From the NCBI GenBank assembly GCA_964246975.1, contig CAXTSL010000031.1, positions 1 to 28,769 on the forward strand: a stretch of DNA of 28,769 nt, in the 5' to 3' direction. Source of the DNA: Glacieibacterium sp964246975 (GTDB taxonomy: Bacteria > Pseudomonadota > Alphaproteobacteria > Sphingomonadales > Sphingomonadaceae). Position 1 is the stretch's first letter. Each line of letters starts with the position of its first letter. A program made the position numbers and the translations under genes. Positions 6,899-14,989 of the stretch are shown here, piece after piece. The notes beneath the pieces are model-generated. The model was not told the origin of the DNA. It saw nothing but the letters and a program-made list of their open reading frames with translations, and ran no database searches.

Positions 6899-8854
6899 AT
6901 GCGTATCCTGTTGGCCGCCGTGCTGGCGGCCGGGCCTGTTGCGGCGCTTGCGCAGACCGGCGATCTCGCGGCGACCTTCGCGGCGCGTCCCGCTGCCTAT
7001 GCCGTCGCGCTGTCGCCCGACGGCGACCGGATCGCCTATACCGCGTCTTACCGGACCGGCGGCCGCGCGATCGTCGTCGCCGAAATCGCGACCGGCAAGA
7101 CCAACATCGTCATGGCCAGCCCCGACCTGACGATCCTGCCGCTCGGTTGCGGCTTCAAGACGCAGACGCGGCTGATCTGCCGCGTCTATGGCATCGCGGG
7201 CGCGGGCAAGCTGATGCAAAGCTTCACGCGCGTCGTCGCGGTCGATATCGACGGCAAGAACCTCAGGATCCTCGGCCAACGCGCCGATCCGCGCGCGCAG
7301 ACGGGCACCTTCAACGGCGGTGGCGTGCTCGACTGGCTGCCCGACGACCCCGCGCACGTGCTGATGCAGGTCGATGTCGCGCAGACCTATGGCGGCGACA
7401 CCAACATCAAGGCCGCCGAGGAAGGGCGCGCCGCCGCGATGATCGACGTCAACACCGGCGTGCGCCGCATCGTCGAGCGCAGCAGCCCGACGGTCGCTTC
7501 GCTAGACGCCGACGGGCAGGGCAATATCCGCCTGCGCGGCACGATGGACCGCGATCCCGGCGGCTATGTCCGCGACCGCATCGCCTATTTCGTCCGCGCC
7601 AAGGGCAGTTCGGCGTGGAAGCCGCTGACCGTCAGCGCGGTCAGCGATCAGGCGCAGACCTATTACGAGGGCTTCGACGAAACCGCCGACAACGTCTTCC
7701 AGCTCAGGCAGCTCGACGGCCGCCGCGCGCTCTACAAGATCGCCGCCGACGGTTCGGGCAAGTCCGAGTTGGTCTTCGCGCACCCGCAGGTCGACGTCGA
7801 AGGCGTGCTGCGGATCGGCAAGTTCAACCGGGCGGTCGGCGCGACCTACGCGACCGAGCGCAACGAGATCGATTACTTCGACCCCAAGCTCAAGGCGCTC
7901 GGACGGTCGTTGAGCAAGGCGCTGCCCGGTCATCCCGATGTCAGCGTCCTCGACGAAAGCTGGGACGGCACCAAGAAGCTGATCTATGCCGACAGCGCCA
8001 GCGCGCCCGGGCGCTATTATCTGTTCGACACGGCCTCGAAGAAGCTCGGCGAGCTGGTCGCGGTCTATCCCCACCTCGACGGCGTGCCGCTCGGTAACGT
8101 CACCGCAGTGCGCTATGCGGCGCGCGACGGTACGATGATCCCGGGCTATCTGACGCTGCCGCCGGGCAAGGCCGACGCGCGCGGCCTGCCCGCCATCGTC
8201 ATGCCGCACGGCGGCCCGTCGGCGCGCGACACCAGCGGGTTCGACTGGCTGCCGCAGTTCTTCGCCGCCAAGGGCTATGCCGTGCTGCAGCCCAATTTCC
8301 GCGGCTCGTCGGGCTATGGTTCCGACTTCTTCGCCAAGAACGGCTTTCAGTCGTGGCAGCTTGCGGTCGGCGACATCAACGACGGCGCCCGCTGGCTCGT
8401 CGGGCAGGGCGCGGACGCGAAGAAGCTCGCGGCGGTCGGCTGGAGCTATGGCGGCTATGCGGTGCTGCAGGCCAATGTCATCTACCCCGGCCTGTACCGC
8501 GCCACCGTCGCCATCGCGCCGGTCACCGACCTGCTGCTGCTGCGCCAGGAACGCCTCGACTATGCCGACTACAAGCTCGTCGATGCGATGGTCGGCAACG
8601 GCCCGCACGTCATCGCCGGGTCGCCCGCCAAGAACGCCGCCAAGATCATGACGCCCGTGCTGATCTTCCACGCCGACAAGGACCTCAACGTCGATATCGA
8701 GCAGTCGCGCGTCATGGCGGGCGCATTGCGCGGCGCGGGCAAGAAGGTCGAGCTGGTCGAGTACAAGGGCCTCGACCACCAGATCGACGACAGCGGCTCG
8801 CGCCAGGACATGCTGACGAAGAGCGCGGCGTTCCTCGCGGCGGCAATGCCGTGA
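6899..8854 (+). CDS. Secreted S9-family prolyl oligopeptidase-like peptidase
   Basis: This 651-aa protein begins with a signal peptide ending near residue 18 (VAALA before QTGDL). An N-terminal beta-propeller region follows, with AVALSPDGDRIAY as an early blade, and then a C-terminal alpha/beta hydrolase domain from about residue 400. The catalytic serine is Ser516 in GWSYGGY, and the probable triad partners are Asp595 (HADKDLNV) and His627 (GLDHQ). MPHGGPSARD before the nucleophile is also typical of S9C/S9 acyl-aminoacyl peptidases. It probably degrades peptides in the periplasm. The ATG at 6899 has a strong Shine-Dalgarno GGGGGAG at 6886-6892. It appears to be a single-gene unit. Confidence 0.9.
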   Translation: MRILLAAVLAAGPVAALAQTGDLAATFAARPAAYAVALSPDGDRIAYTASYRTGGRAIVVAEIATGKTNIVMASPDLTILPLGCGFKTQTRLICRVYGIAGAGKLMQSFTRVVAVDIDGKNLRILGQRADPRAQTGTFNGGGVLDWLPDDPAHVLMQVDVAQTYGGDTNIKAAEEGRAAAMIDVNTGVRRIVERSSPTVASLDADGQGNIRLRGTMDRDPGGYVRDRIAYFVRAKGSSAWKPLTVSAVSDQAQTYYEGFDETADNVFQLRQLDGRRALYKIAADGSGKSELVFAHPQVDVEGVLRIGKFNRAVGATYATERNEIDYFDPKLKALGRSLSKALPGHPDVSVLDESWDGTKKLIYADSASAPGRYYLFDTASKKLGELVAVYPHLDGVPLGNVTAVRYAARDGTMIPGYLTLPPGKADARGLPAIVMPHGGPSARDTSGFDWLPQFFAAKGYAVLQPNFRGSSGYGSDFFAKNGFQSWQLAVGDINDGARWLVGQGADAKKLAAVGWSYGGYAVLQANVIYPGLYRATVAIAPVTDLLLLRQERLDYADYKLVDAMVGNGPHVIAGSPAKNAAKIMTPVLIFHADKDLNVDIEQSRVMAGALRGAGKKVELVEYKGLDHQIDDSGSRQDMLTKSAAFLAAAMP

Positions 8855-8924
8855 CGCGGCTTTTCGCGGAGTTGCGGTTGTGATAGGGCAGATGCGGGAA
8901 GATTTTCTGCCCGAGGAGGCCGTT

Positions 8925-9185
8925 GTGGCGCTCAACATCAAGCGCAAGGAAACCGAGCGCAAGGTTCGCATCCTTGCCCAGCGGACAAATCTCTCGGTGA
9001 CCGAGGTTATCGACCGCGCGGCGGAACGCTGGAGCGCTGACCTCGACAAAGAGACTGGGGCCGAAGCGCGTGTGGCCAAAGTCATGGCATGGCTGGATTC
9101 GCTGCCGCCATGGCCCGCGGACGGCAAGACATCCAAGGAGCTGATGGACGAATTGTACGATGATGAAACGGGGTTGCCGATTTGA
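8925..9185 (+). CDS. vapB: VapB-family antitoxin (Rv0623-like)
   Basis: This 86-aa protein begins VALNIKRKETERKVRILAQR, the ribbon-helix-helix-type N-terminus of PF07704-like VapB antitoxins. It is followed by TNLSVTEVIDRAAERW and an acidic, tryptophan-containing C-terminal tail that would bind the toxin. I chose GTG 8925, rather than the frame's earlier start at 8880, because AGGAGG at 8914-8919 is a perfect Shine-Dalgarno 5 bp upstream and conserved residues begin exactly there. It should neutralise the VapC toxin encoded next and repress the pair's own promoter. Its TGA overlaps the toxin's TTG by 4 bp. Confidence 0.85.
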   Translation: MALNIKRKETERKVRILAQRTNLSVTEVIDRAAERWSADLDKETGAEARVAKVMAWLDSLPPWPADGKTSKELMDELYDDETGLPI

Positions 9186-9565
9186 TCGTCGACACATCTG
9201 CTCTGATTGCGATCCTCTTCAATGAGCCGGAACGGCGGCGTCTGTTGACGTCGATCGAACTGGTTCGGCATTCGTACATGTCAGCGGCAAATGTCCTTGA
9301 AGCGCATATGGTCGTTGGCAAGCGACGAGCGCCGGACGAGGTTGACCTGCTGCTGAGCGAGCTTCGTATCGCCGTCCGGGAGGTCACTCTCGACCACCTC
9401 ACGCTCGCCCGCGCCGCGCACGACAGGTTCGGGCGCGGCAACCACCCGGCCAAGCTCAACTTCGGTGACTGCTTCGCTTACGCGCTCGCCAAGGCGACGA
9501 AATTGCCGCTGCTGTTCAAGGGCAACGACTTCGGCCAGACCGACGTAAGTATTGCGCTCTACTGA
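9182..9565 (+). CDS. vapC: VapC-family PIN-domain toxin RNase
   Basis: This 127-aa PIN-domain protein has the acidic active site intact. D4 lies in IVDTSALIAIL, E40 in AANVLEAHM, D96 in KLNFGDCFAYALA and D116 in LLFKGNDFGQTDV. VapC toxins are Mg-dependent endoribonucleases that often cut tRNA or rRNA when freed from VapB. The TTG start at 9182 shares TTGA with the antitoxin stop, so the toxin is probably made only by coupled translation. Its 3' end overlaps the convergent amidohydrolase gene by 7 bp. Confidence 0.9.
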   Translation: MIVDTSALIAILFNEPERRRLLTSIELVRHSYMSAANVLEAHMVVGKRRAPDEVDLLLSELRIAVREVTLDHLTLARAAHDRFGRGNHPAKLNFGDCFAYALAKATKLPLLFKGNDFGQTDVSIALY

Positions 9566-10833
9566 CGCGCATCCTTCACGACGACGCCGCCCTTGATGAC
9601 CACCGCGACATGCCGCAGCCGTGTCACGTCGCCGAGCGGGTCGCCCGCCACCGCGATCATGTCGCCCCAGTGCCCCGGCGTCAGCGCGCCGACCTCGCCC
9701 GGTCGCCCGAGCGCCTCGGCGGCGTTGACCGTCGCGGCCTGGATCGCCTGCAGCGGCGTCATCCCCCATTCGACCATCGTCGCGAACTGCCGGGCATTGT
9801 CGCCGTTGGGATAGACCCCGCCGTCGGTGCCGAAGACGTGCTTGACGCCTGCCTTGACCGAGGCGCGGAAGGTCTCGCGCTGCTTGCGCCCAATGACCTT
9901 CTCCTTGGCAAGCGATTCGGCGAACACACCGTTTTTCGCGCCCTCGGCAAGGATATAGTCGTCGTTGTAGATATCCATCGAGAACCAGCTGCCGTGTGCC
10001 TTGGCAAGCGCGAAGGATTCGGCATCGGCGAGGCTGGCGTGCTCGATCGTGTCGACCCCGGCGCGCAGGCCGTCGTTGATGCCGCTGGTGCCGTGCGCGT
10101 GCATCGCCACCCTCAGCCCGAGCATGTGCGCCTCGCCGACCAGGGCCTGCATCTCGGCGAGGCTGTATTGCTGGCCGCCGACGGTGTCGCCCTTCGACAG
10201 CACGCCGCCGGTGCCGCAGAACTTGATGACTTCCGCCCCGTATTTGTGCAGCTCGCGAACCTTGGCCCGGATCGCCTCGGCCCCGTTGGCGACCGCGCTG
10301 AAGCCGCCGACCGTGATCGACGGCGGGAACTCGGTTGCGTCGCAGTGCCCGCCGGTCGCACCGATGGCGTAGGTCGCGGGCACGATGCGCGGGCCGGGGA
10401 TGGCGCCGCGCGCGATCGCCTGTTTCAAGCCGACGTCGTCGAAGTCGCCGCTGCCGACGTTGCGGACGGTGGTGAACCCCGCCTCGAGCGTTCGCTTGGC
10501 GTTGGCGACGCCGACCGCCATCCAGAAGCTGTCGGTGTATTCGAGGCCGTTGTAACCGCTGATCGTCGGGTCGCTGGTGAGATGGACGTGCATGTCGATG
10601 AGGCCCGGCAGCAGCGTCAGCGCGCCGAGATCGATCCGTTTCGCATCCGCCGGGACCGCGACGCTCGCGCTGGCCCCCGCCGCGACGATGCGCCCGTCGG
10701 CGACGACGACCGTCGCGCCGTCGAGGGTGCGGCCGGTGGTCACGTCGAGCAGATGTGCCGCCGTGATCGCGACGGTGTCGGCGTGCGCGCTGGTGGCGAG
10801 AAGCGCGGCGGCGATGATCGAGCATTTGAACAT
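9559..10833 (-). CDS. Secreted metal-dependent amidohydrolase (imidazolonepropionase/prolidase-like)
   Basis: This 424-aa protein has a signal peptide (cleavage near residue 18, SAHA/DT) and an amidohydrolase-superfamily TIM barrel. The metal and catalytic residues are visible: H82 and H84 in GLIDMHVHL, Lys204 (likely carbamylated) in EVIKFCGTGG, H245/H247 in AMHAHG, H265 in TIEHASL and D337 in FGTDGG. This set is typical of the secreted imidazolonepropionase-like / Xaa-Pro dipeptidase-type group. A periplasmic role in hydrolysing peptides or cyclic amides is likely, with the substrate unknown. It is divergent from the RpiR-type regulator gene, separated by 89 bp, so that protein is a candidate regulator. 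Confidence 0.9.
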   Translation of the reverse strand: MFKCSIIAAALLATSAHADTVAITAAHLLDVTTGRTLDGATVVVADGRIVAAGASASVAVPADAKRIDLGALTLLPGLIDMHVHLTSDPTISGYNGLEYTDSFWMAVGVANAKRTLEAGFTTVRNVGSGDFDDVGLKQAIARGAIPGPRIVPATYAIGATGGHCDATEFPPSITVGGFSAVANGAEAIRAKVRELHKYGAEVIKFCGTGGVLSKGDTVGGQQYSLAEMQALVGEAHMLGLRVAMHAHGTSGINDGLRAGVDTIEHASLADAESFALAKAHGSWFSMDIYNDDYILAEGAKNGVFAESLAKEKVIGRKQRETFRASVKAGVKHVFGTDGGVYPNGDNARQFATMVEWGMTPLQAIQAATVNAAEALGRPGEVGALTPGHWGDMIAVAGDPLGDVTRLRHVAVVIKGGVVVKDARQ

Positions 10834-10922
10834 TCGGGTCCCCTTGTGCGCCGGTGCTAGCAGAGGTGGCGGCTGCAGGAACAGCCGTTTCGCCGTCGCG
10901 CGCGCGCTGCTAGGCTTCCGCC

Positions 10923-11759
10923 ATGCCCAACCGTATCGAGCAACTGCTGCGCGACCGCTACGATGGTTTCACCGTGTCGGAGCGGATGATCGCGAGCTAT
11001 CTGCTCGACAATCTCGGCGGTATTCCGTTCGAGACGGCGGCGTCGATCGGTGCGCGCGTCGGGGTCAGCGCGATGACCGTCGGGCGATTCCTCAAAAACC
11101 TCGGCTATTCGCGCTTCAGCGCCCTCAAGGCCGACCTGCGCGGTGCGCTGGGCAGCGACGCGCCGTGGCTCGTCCAGCCCGCCGCCGGGGCCGATCTCGA
11201 TGCGCGCCTGCAGGCCGAGACCGCCGCGCTCGCAGATGTCTATCGCCTCGCCACCACCGAGTGCTGGGCGCGCGTCGTCGCGCTGCTGGCGGGTGCCGGG
11301 CAGGTCTTCGTCGCGGGCTTCCAGACCGAGCGCGGGCTGGCGCAGGGTTTCGCCGCGCATCTCGACTATGTCCGCCCCGGCGTCCGCGCCGTCGATGCCA
11401 GCGCGGGCACCTACAGCGAAGTCCTCGATGCGACCCCCGCCGACGCCCTCGTGCTGATCGACATTCGCCGCTATTCGCAGCATTTCCGGCGGCTCGGCGA
11501 GGCGGCGGTGGCGCGCGGCGTGCCGCTGGTCGTCGTCACCGATCCCTACTGCCCATGGGCGCGCGACCTGACCGAACACATCCTCCCCGCCGAGGTCAGC
11601 TTCGGCCATTTCTGGGACATGAACTCGGCGCTGGGCAGCCTGCTCAACCTCCTCGTCGACGGCGTCGTCCGTGCCATCGGCGAGGCACAGGTGCACGCGC
11701 GACTGGCGGCGGTGTCGGGCGCTTACGAGGCGTTCGTGGGGTTCCAGGGGCGGAAGTAG
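10923..11759 (+). CDS. MurR/RpiR-family transcriptional regulator
   Basis: This 278-aa protein has an N-terminal helix-turn-helix of the RpiR type at about residues 15-65. Key segments are TVSERMIASYLLDN, ETAASIGARVGVSAMTVGRF and LGYSRFSALKADL. A C-terminal SIS domain follows at about residues 120-250 (VFVAGFQTERGLAQGF, then ADALVLIDIRRYS), which normally binds phosphosugars. Divergent placement from the amidohydrolase gene suggests that it may control it, though RpiR regulators usually sense sugar phosphates and no sugar gene is nearby. ATG 10923 begins at the conserved N-terminus. A VapBC module follows on the same strand with its own promoter-like sequence. Confidence 0.9.
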   Translation: MPNRIEQLLRDRYDGFTVSERMIASYLLDNLGGIPFETAASIGARVGVSAMTVGRFLKNLGYSRFSALKADLRGALGSDAPWLVQPAAGADLDARLQAETAALADVYRLATTECWARVVALLAGAGQVFVAGFQTERGLAQGFAAHLDYVRPGVRAVDASAGTYSEVLDATPADALVLIDIRRYSQHFRRLGEAAVARGVPLVVVTDPYCPWARDLTEHILPAEVSFGHFWDMNSALGSLLNLLVDGVVRAIGEAQVHARLAAVSGAYEAFVGFQGRK

Positions 11760-11762
11760 CGC

Positions 11763-11791
11763 TTGCAGGCACTGTCCAGATTCGGTATACA
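11763..11791 (+). promoter_or_regulatory. Probable sigma-70 promoter of the second VapBC module
   Basis: TTGCAG (11763-11768) and TATACA (11786-11791) are separated by exactly 17 bp, each matching 4 of 6 consensus bases. The Shine-Dalgarno GGAGG at 11802-11806 follows, then ATG at 11812. The leader would be very short, as is common for autoregulated toxin-antitoxin operons. Confidence 0.5.
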
Positions 11792-11811
11792 CCGTTATCA
11801 CGGAGGTTCCC

Positions 11812-12075
11812 ATGACCAGCGTTGCGACGCGCAGTTTCCGAAGCGGCAATTCGGAGGCGGTACGCTTGCCCAAGGCGATCGCTTATGGCCGCGACATCGA
11901 GCTCATCGCCGAACGGCGGGGCGACGTGGTGACGCTGCGTCCGGTGAACGATCCCGCCGAGGGCCGCCGACGCGTCGCCGAGTTGATCGCGGCGATGGAT
12001 GCGATCGGGCCGGTCGGCGAGATCGGAGAGCGCGAGCCGATCGAATTTCCCTATCGTCCCGGCATCGACGATTGA
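11812..12075 (+). CDS. vapB: AbrB/VagC-type antitoxin of a VapBC module
   Basis: This 87-aa protein opens with ATRSFRSGNSEAVRLPKAIA, the swapped-hairpin SpoVT-AbrB DNA-binding signature of VagC/MazE-type antitoxins. The C-terminal half is acidic and proline-containing (EREPIEFPYRPGIDD), as expected for a toxin-binding tail. The Shine-Dalgarno GGAGG lies 5 bp before ATG 11812, which settles the start. It is from a different antitoxin family than the VapB at 8925, so the two modules are probably not recent duplicates. The stop overlaps the toxin start by 4 bp. Confidence 0.87.
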   Translation: MTSVATRSFRSGNSEAVRLPKAIAYGRDIELIAERRGDVVTLRPVNDPAEGRRRVAELIAAMDAIGPVGEIGEREPIEFPYRPGIDD

Positions 12076-12458
12076 CACTTCTTCTCGACACCAGTGTTGC
12101 GATCAACTTTCGCGACGGCGACTCTGCGACAAAAGCGCGTGTTGCAGCACTTCTGCACCCGCCCATTTTATCCGTCATGACGCGGGTCGAGCTTGACGGT
12201 GGCATTTATACCAAGCCGGAGTTCGTGGCGAAGCGGTTGGCAGCGGTCGACGCAATGCTGACTTGGATGCCCATAATCTATTTCGATAAGCCGATTGCCG
12301 ATGCCTATCGTTCAATCGTGGCGTCGATCGGCTATTCGCGCCGCAGGGTCGCGGATCGGATGATCGCGGCGACCGCGCTCGTGCACATGCTCACCATCGC
12401 CACCTGCAACGGCAATGACTTCCGCGACATCCCCGGCCTGCGGCTGGAGGAATGGTAG
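12072..12458 (+). CDS. vapC: VapC-family PIN-domain toxin RNase (second module)
   Basis: This 128-aa PIN domain has D6 in LLLDTSVAINF, E40 in SVMTRVELDGG, D95 in SRRRVADRMIAATA and D116 in TCNGNDFRDIPGL, so the acidic active site is complete. It is expected to be an endoribonuclease held inactive by the preceding AbrB-type antitoxin. The TTG at 12072 shares TTGA with the antitoxin stop, the same arrangement as the first VapBC pair. The nlpD-like gene begins 63 bp downstream. Confidence 0.88.
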   Translation: MTLLLDTSVAINFRDGDSATKARVAALLHPPILSVMTRVELDGGIYTKPEFVAKRLAAVDAMLTWMPIIYFDKPIADAYRSIVASIGYSRRRVADRMIAATALVHMLTIATCNGNDFRDIPGLRLEEW

Positions 12459-12521
12459 AGTTTCGCGGGCGGCGCGATTAGCGGATTCTCGCGAGCCCCG
12501 GCTTCGGCTACAGCGACGGCG

Positions 12522-13616
12522 ATGCCGACCACAGTTCTCCGACTCGCACCTCTAGCCTGTCTCGCCGTGCTTGCGGCGTGCGGACGCGAACGCGCACCGG
12601 TCGCCACCATGCCCGCGCCAACGCCCGTTCGTCCCGCCGCCGTGCGCCCGTCCATGCCGTTGGCCAAGCCCGTCTGGGCGGCGCGCAAGGTCATTGCCGA
12701 CGGCGTGGCGGTGGCGGCGGGTACGGCGCTGGTGGGACCGGGGGAGACACTCGACGCGGTCGCGGCACGGACGCGCATCCCTGCGGGGGCGCTGGCGGCG
12801 GCGAACAACCTCGGCAGCCCCCGCGCCCCGCTCGCCCCCGGCCAGACGCTCAGACTTCCAGCCGGACGCATCCACAGCGTCCACCCCGGCGAGACCGGCA
12901 TTGCCATCGCCCGCGCCTATGGCGTCGACTGGGCGCGCGTCATCGCCAGCAACCGGCTGGCCGCGCCGTACACGCTCGAGATCGGCGACCGGCTGCTGCT
13001 GCCCTCGGCCCGCGCCGTCGCGGCGATGAGCGTCGAAGAGCGCGCGCGCGCCTTCCGCATCGACATCGACGACCTGATCACCGGGGCCGAGCCCGCCGCG
13101 ACCCCGGCGCGCGTCGTCGGTGGGCGAGCCACCCCGGTCCGACGACCGCCGCCCGCTGCCGGGGGCGTGTCGAAGCCGCCGCCCTCCGCCGTCGTCGCGG
13201 CGTCGAAGCCGCTCCCTGTCCTCACCGGCCCCGCGCCGAAGTTCGACTGGCCCCTCGACGGCCGCATCGTCTCGGGGTTCGGGGCCAAGCCGGGGGGGCG
13301 CTTCAACGACGGCGTCAACCTCGCGGCGGCGAACGGCGACGCGGTGCGCGCGGCGGGCGACGGCGTCGTCGCCTATGCCGGCGACGCGGTGGCGGGGTTC
13401 GGCAACCTTGTGCTGATCAAGCATGCCGACGGTTGGGTCAGCGCCTATGGGCACAACTCCGCGCTGCTGGTGGCGCGCGGCGCACGCGTCGCCAGGGGCG
13501 AGGTCATCGCGCGCGCCGGGGGGACGGGGGCGGTGAGCGAGCCGCAGCTCCACTTCGAACTCCGCCACGGGCGCACGGCGGTCGACCCCGCCAAGCTCCT
13601 GCCTGGTCGTGGATGA
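12522..13616 (+). CDS. nlpD: NlpD-like lipoprotein with LysM repeats and degenerate LytM (M23) domain
   Basis: This 364-aa lipoprotein has lipobox LAAC with C20. Two LysM-like segments lie at about 71-113 and 117-161, then a proline/alanine linker, then a LytM/M23 domain (about 240-362). Catalytic zinc-site residues are changed: the HxxxD motif reads N262-DGV-N266, and the HxH motif reads Q342-L-H344. The fold markers GFGNLVLIKHADGWVSAYGH and LHFELRHGRTAVDP remain. NlpD/EnvC proteins of this kind do not cut peptidoglycan themselves but activate septal amidases during daughter-cell separation. The 3' end overlaps rimO by ATGA (13613-13616). Confidence 0.88.
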   Translation: MPTTVLRLAPLACLAVLAACGRERAPVATMPAPTPVRPAAVRPSMPLAKPVWAARKVIADGVAVAAGTALVGPGETLDAVAARTRIPAGALAAANNLGSPRAPLAPGQTLRLPAGRIHSVHPGETGIAIARAYGVDWARVIASNRLAAPYTLEIGDRLLLPSARAVAAMSVEERARAFRIDIDDLITGAEPAATPARVVGGRATPVRRPPPAAGGVSKPPPSAVVAASKPLPVLTGPAPKFDWPLDGRIVSGFGAKPGGRFNDGVNLAAANGDAVRAAGDGVVAYAGDAVAGFGNLVLIKHADGWVSAYGHNSALLVARGARVARGEVIARAGGTGAVSEPQLHFELRHGRTAVDPAKLLPGRG

Positions 13617-14989
13617 ATACGGCCGGGGATGACGCACCCGCGCCGTTGCCCTACAGCCCGCCGATGCTCAATCTCCCGACGCCGCCGAAGATCGGCATCG
13701 TGTCGCTCGGCTGCCCCAAGGCGCTGGTCGACAGCGAACGCATCCTCACCGCGCTGCGCGCCGACGGCTATGCGATGTCGCCGACCTATGCCGACGCCGA
13801 TGTCGTGCTGGTCAACACCTGCGGCTTTCTCGACAGCGCCAAGGCCGAAAGCCTCGATGCCATCGGCGAGGCGATCGCCGCCAACGGCCGCGTCATCGTC
13901 ACCGGTTGCCTCGGCGTCGAGGCCGACCGCATCCGCGCCGCGCATCCCAGGGTGCTCGCGGTCACCGGCCCGCAGCAATACGAGCAGGTCGTCGCAGCAG
14001 TGCGCGCCGCCGCGCCGGTGCCGCCGTCGGCGTATCTCGACCTCGTCCCCGAGACGGGCCTCAAACTGACCCCGCGCCACTACAGCTATCTCAAGATTTC
14101 GGAGGGCTGCAACCACGCCTGCAAGTTCTGCATTATCCCCGACATTCGCGGCAAGCTCGTCAGCCGCCCCGCCAACGCGGTGCTGCGCGAGGCCGAAAAG
14201 CTCGTCGCGGCGGGAACGCGCGAGTTGCTGGTGATCAGCCAGGACACCTCGGCCTACGGCGTCGACATCGGCCATGCCGCGTCGAAGCTGAACGGCAGCG
14301 ACCACCGCGCGCACATCACCGACCTCGCGCGCGATCTCGGCAGTCTCGGGGCATGGGTGCGGCTCCACTACGTCTATCCCTACCCGCACGTCGACCACCT
14401 CATCCCGCTGATGGCCGAGGGGCTGATCCTGCCGTACCTCGACATCCCGTTCCAGCACGCCAGCCCCGCCGTGCTGCGCGCCATGCGCCGCCCCGCCAAC
14501 GAGGCGAAAGTGCTCGACCGGCTTCGGCACTGGCGCGCACAAGTCCCCGATATCGCGATCCGCTCGACCTTCATCGTCGGCTTTCCCGGCGAGACCGACG
14601 CCGATTTCGCGTACCTGCTGGACTGGCTGGAGGAAGCGCAACTCGACCGCGTCGGCTGCTTCAAATACGAGGCGGTCTCGGGGGCGCGGGCCAACGCACT
14701 CCCCGATCACGTCCCCGAAGCCGTCAAGGCCGAACGCTGGGACCGCTTCATGGCGGCGTCGGCGCGCATCTCGGCGGCCAAGCTCCAGGTCAAGATCGGG
14801 CGCACCGTCGACGTCATCGTCGATGCCGTCGATGATGAGGGGGGTGCCTCGGGCCGGTCCAAGGCCGATGCCCCCGAGATCGACGGGCAGGTCCACCTGC
14901 GCGACGCGCACGGGCTCAAGGTCGGCGATATTGTGCCGGTGTTGATCGAAGATGCCGACGACTACGACTTGCTGGGGGTGCAGGCGTGA
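13613..14989 (+). CDS. rimO: Ribosomal protein S12 methylthiotransferase RimO
   Basis: This 458-aa radical-SAM enzyme adds a methylthio group to an aspartate of ribosomal protein S12. The N-terminal MTTase domain carries cluster cysteines C34 (SLGCPKALVDSE), C70 (VNTCGFLDSAK) and C99 (VTGCLGVEADR). The radical-SAM motif CxxxCxxC is C166-NHA-C170-KF-C173. STFIVGFPGETDADF follows, and a C-terminal TRAM domain occupies about the last 70 residues. The GFLDSAK and DIPFQHASPAVL segments favour RimO over MiaB. ATG 13613 overlaps the nlpD stop; a later ATG at 13664 is closer to the conserved start. The stop overlaps the aminopeptidase GTG by 4 bp. Confidence 0.95.
   Translation: MNTAGDDAPAPLPYSPPMLNLPTPPKIGIVSLGCPKALVDSERILTALRADGYAMSPTYADADVVLVNTCGFLDSAKAESLDAIGEAIAANGRVIVTGCLGVEADRIRAAHPRVLAVTGPQQYEQVVAAVRAAAPVPPSAYLDLVPETGLKLTPRHYSYLKISEGCNHACKFCIIPDIRGKLVSRPANAVLREAEKLVAAGTRELLVISQDTSAYGVDIGHAASKLNGSDHRAHITDLARDLGSLGAWVRLHYVYPYPHVDHLIPLMAEGLILPYLDIPFQHASPAVLRAMRRPANEAKVLDRLRHWRAQVPDIAIRSTFIVGFPGETDADFAYLLDWLEEAQLDRVGCFKYEAVSGARANALPDHVPEAVKAERWDRFMAASARISAAKLQVKIGRTVDVIVDAVDDEGGASGRSKADAPEIDGQVHLRDAHGLKVGDIVPVLIEDADDYDLLGVQA

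Noticed and set aside
7502..9271. 589-codon minus-strand frame opposite the S9 peptidase and VapB
   Set aside because: No recognisable domain; the plus strand has a full catalytic triad with good ribosome binding sites.
12578..13612. Long upstream extension of the rimO frame through nlpD
   Set aside because: The extension is Arg/Pro-rich and overlaps a well supported lipoprotein gene; RimO homology begins after 13613.
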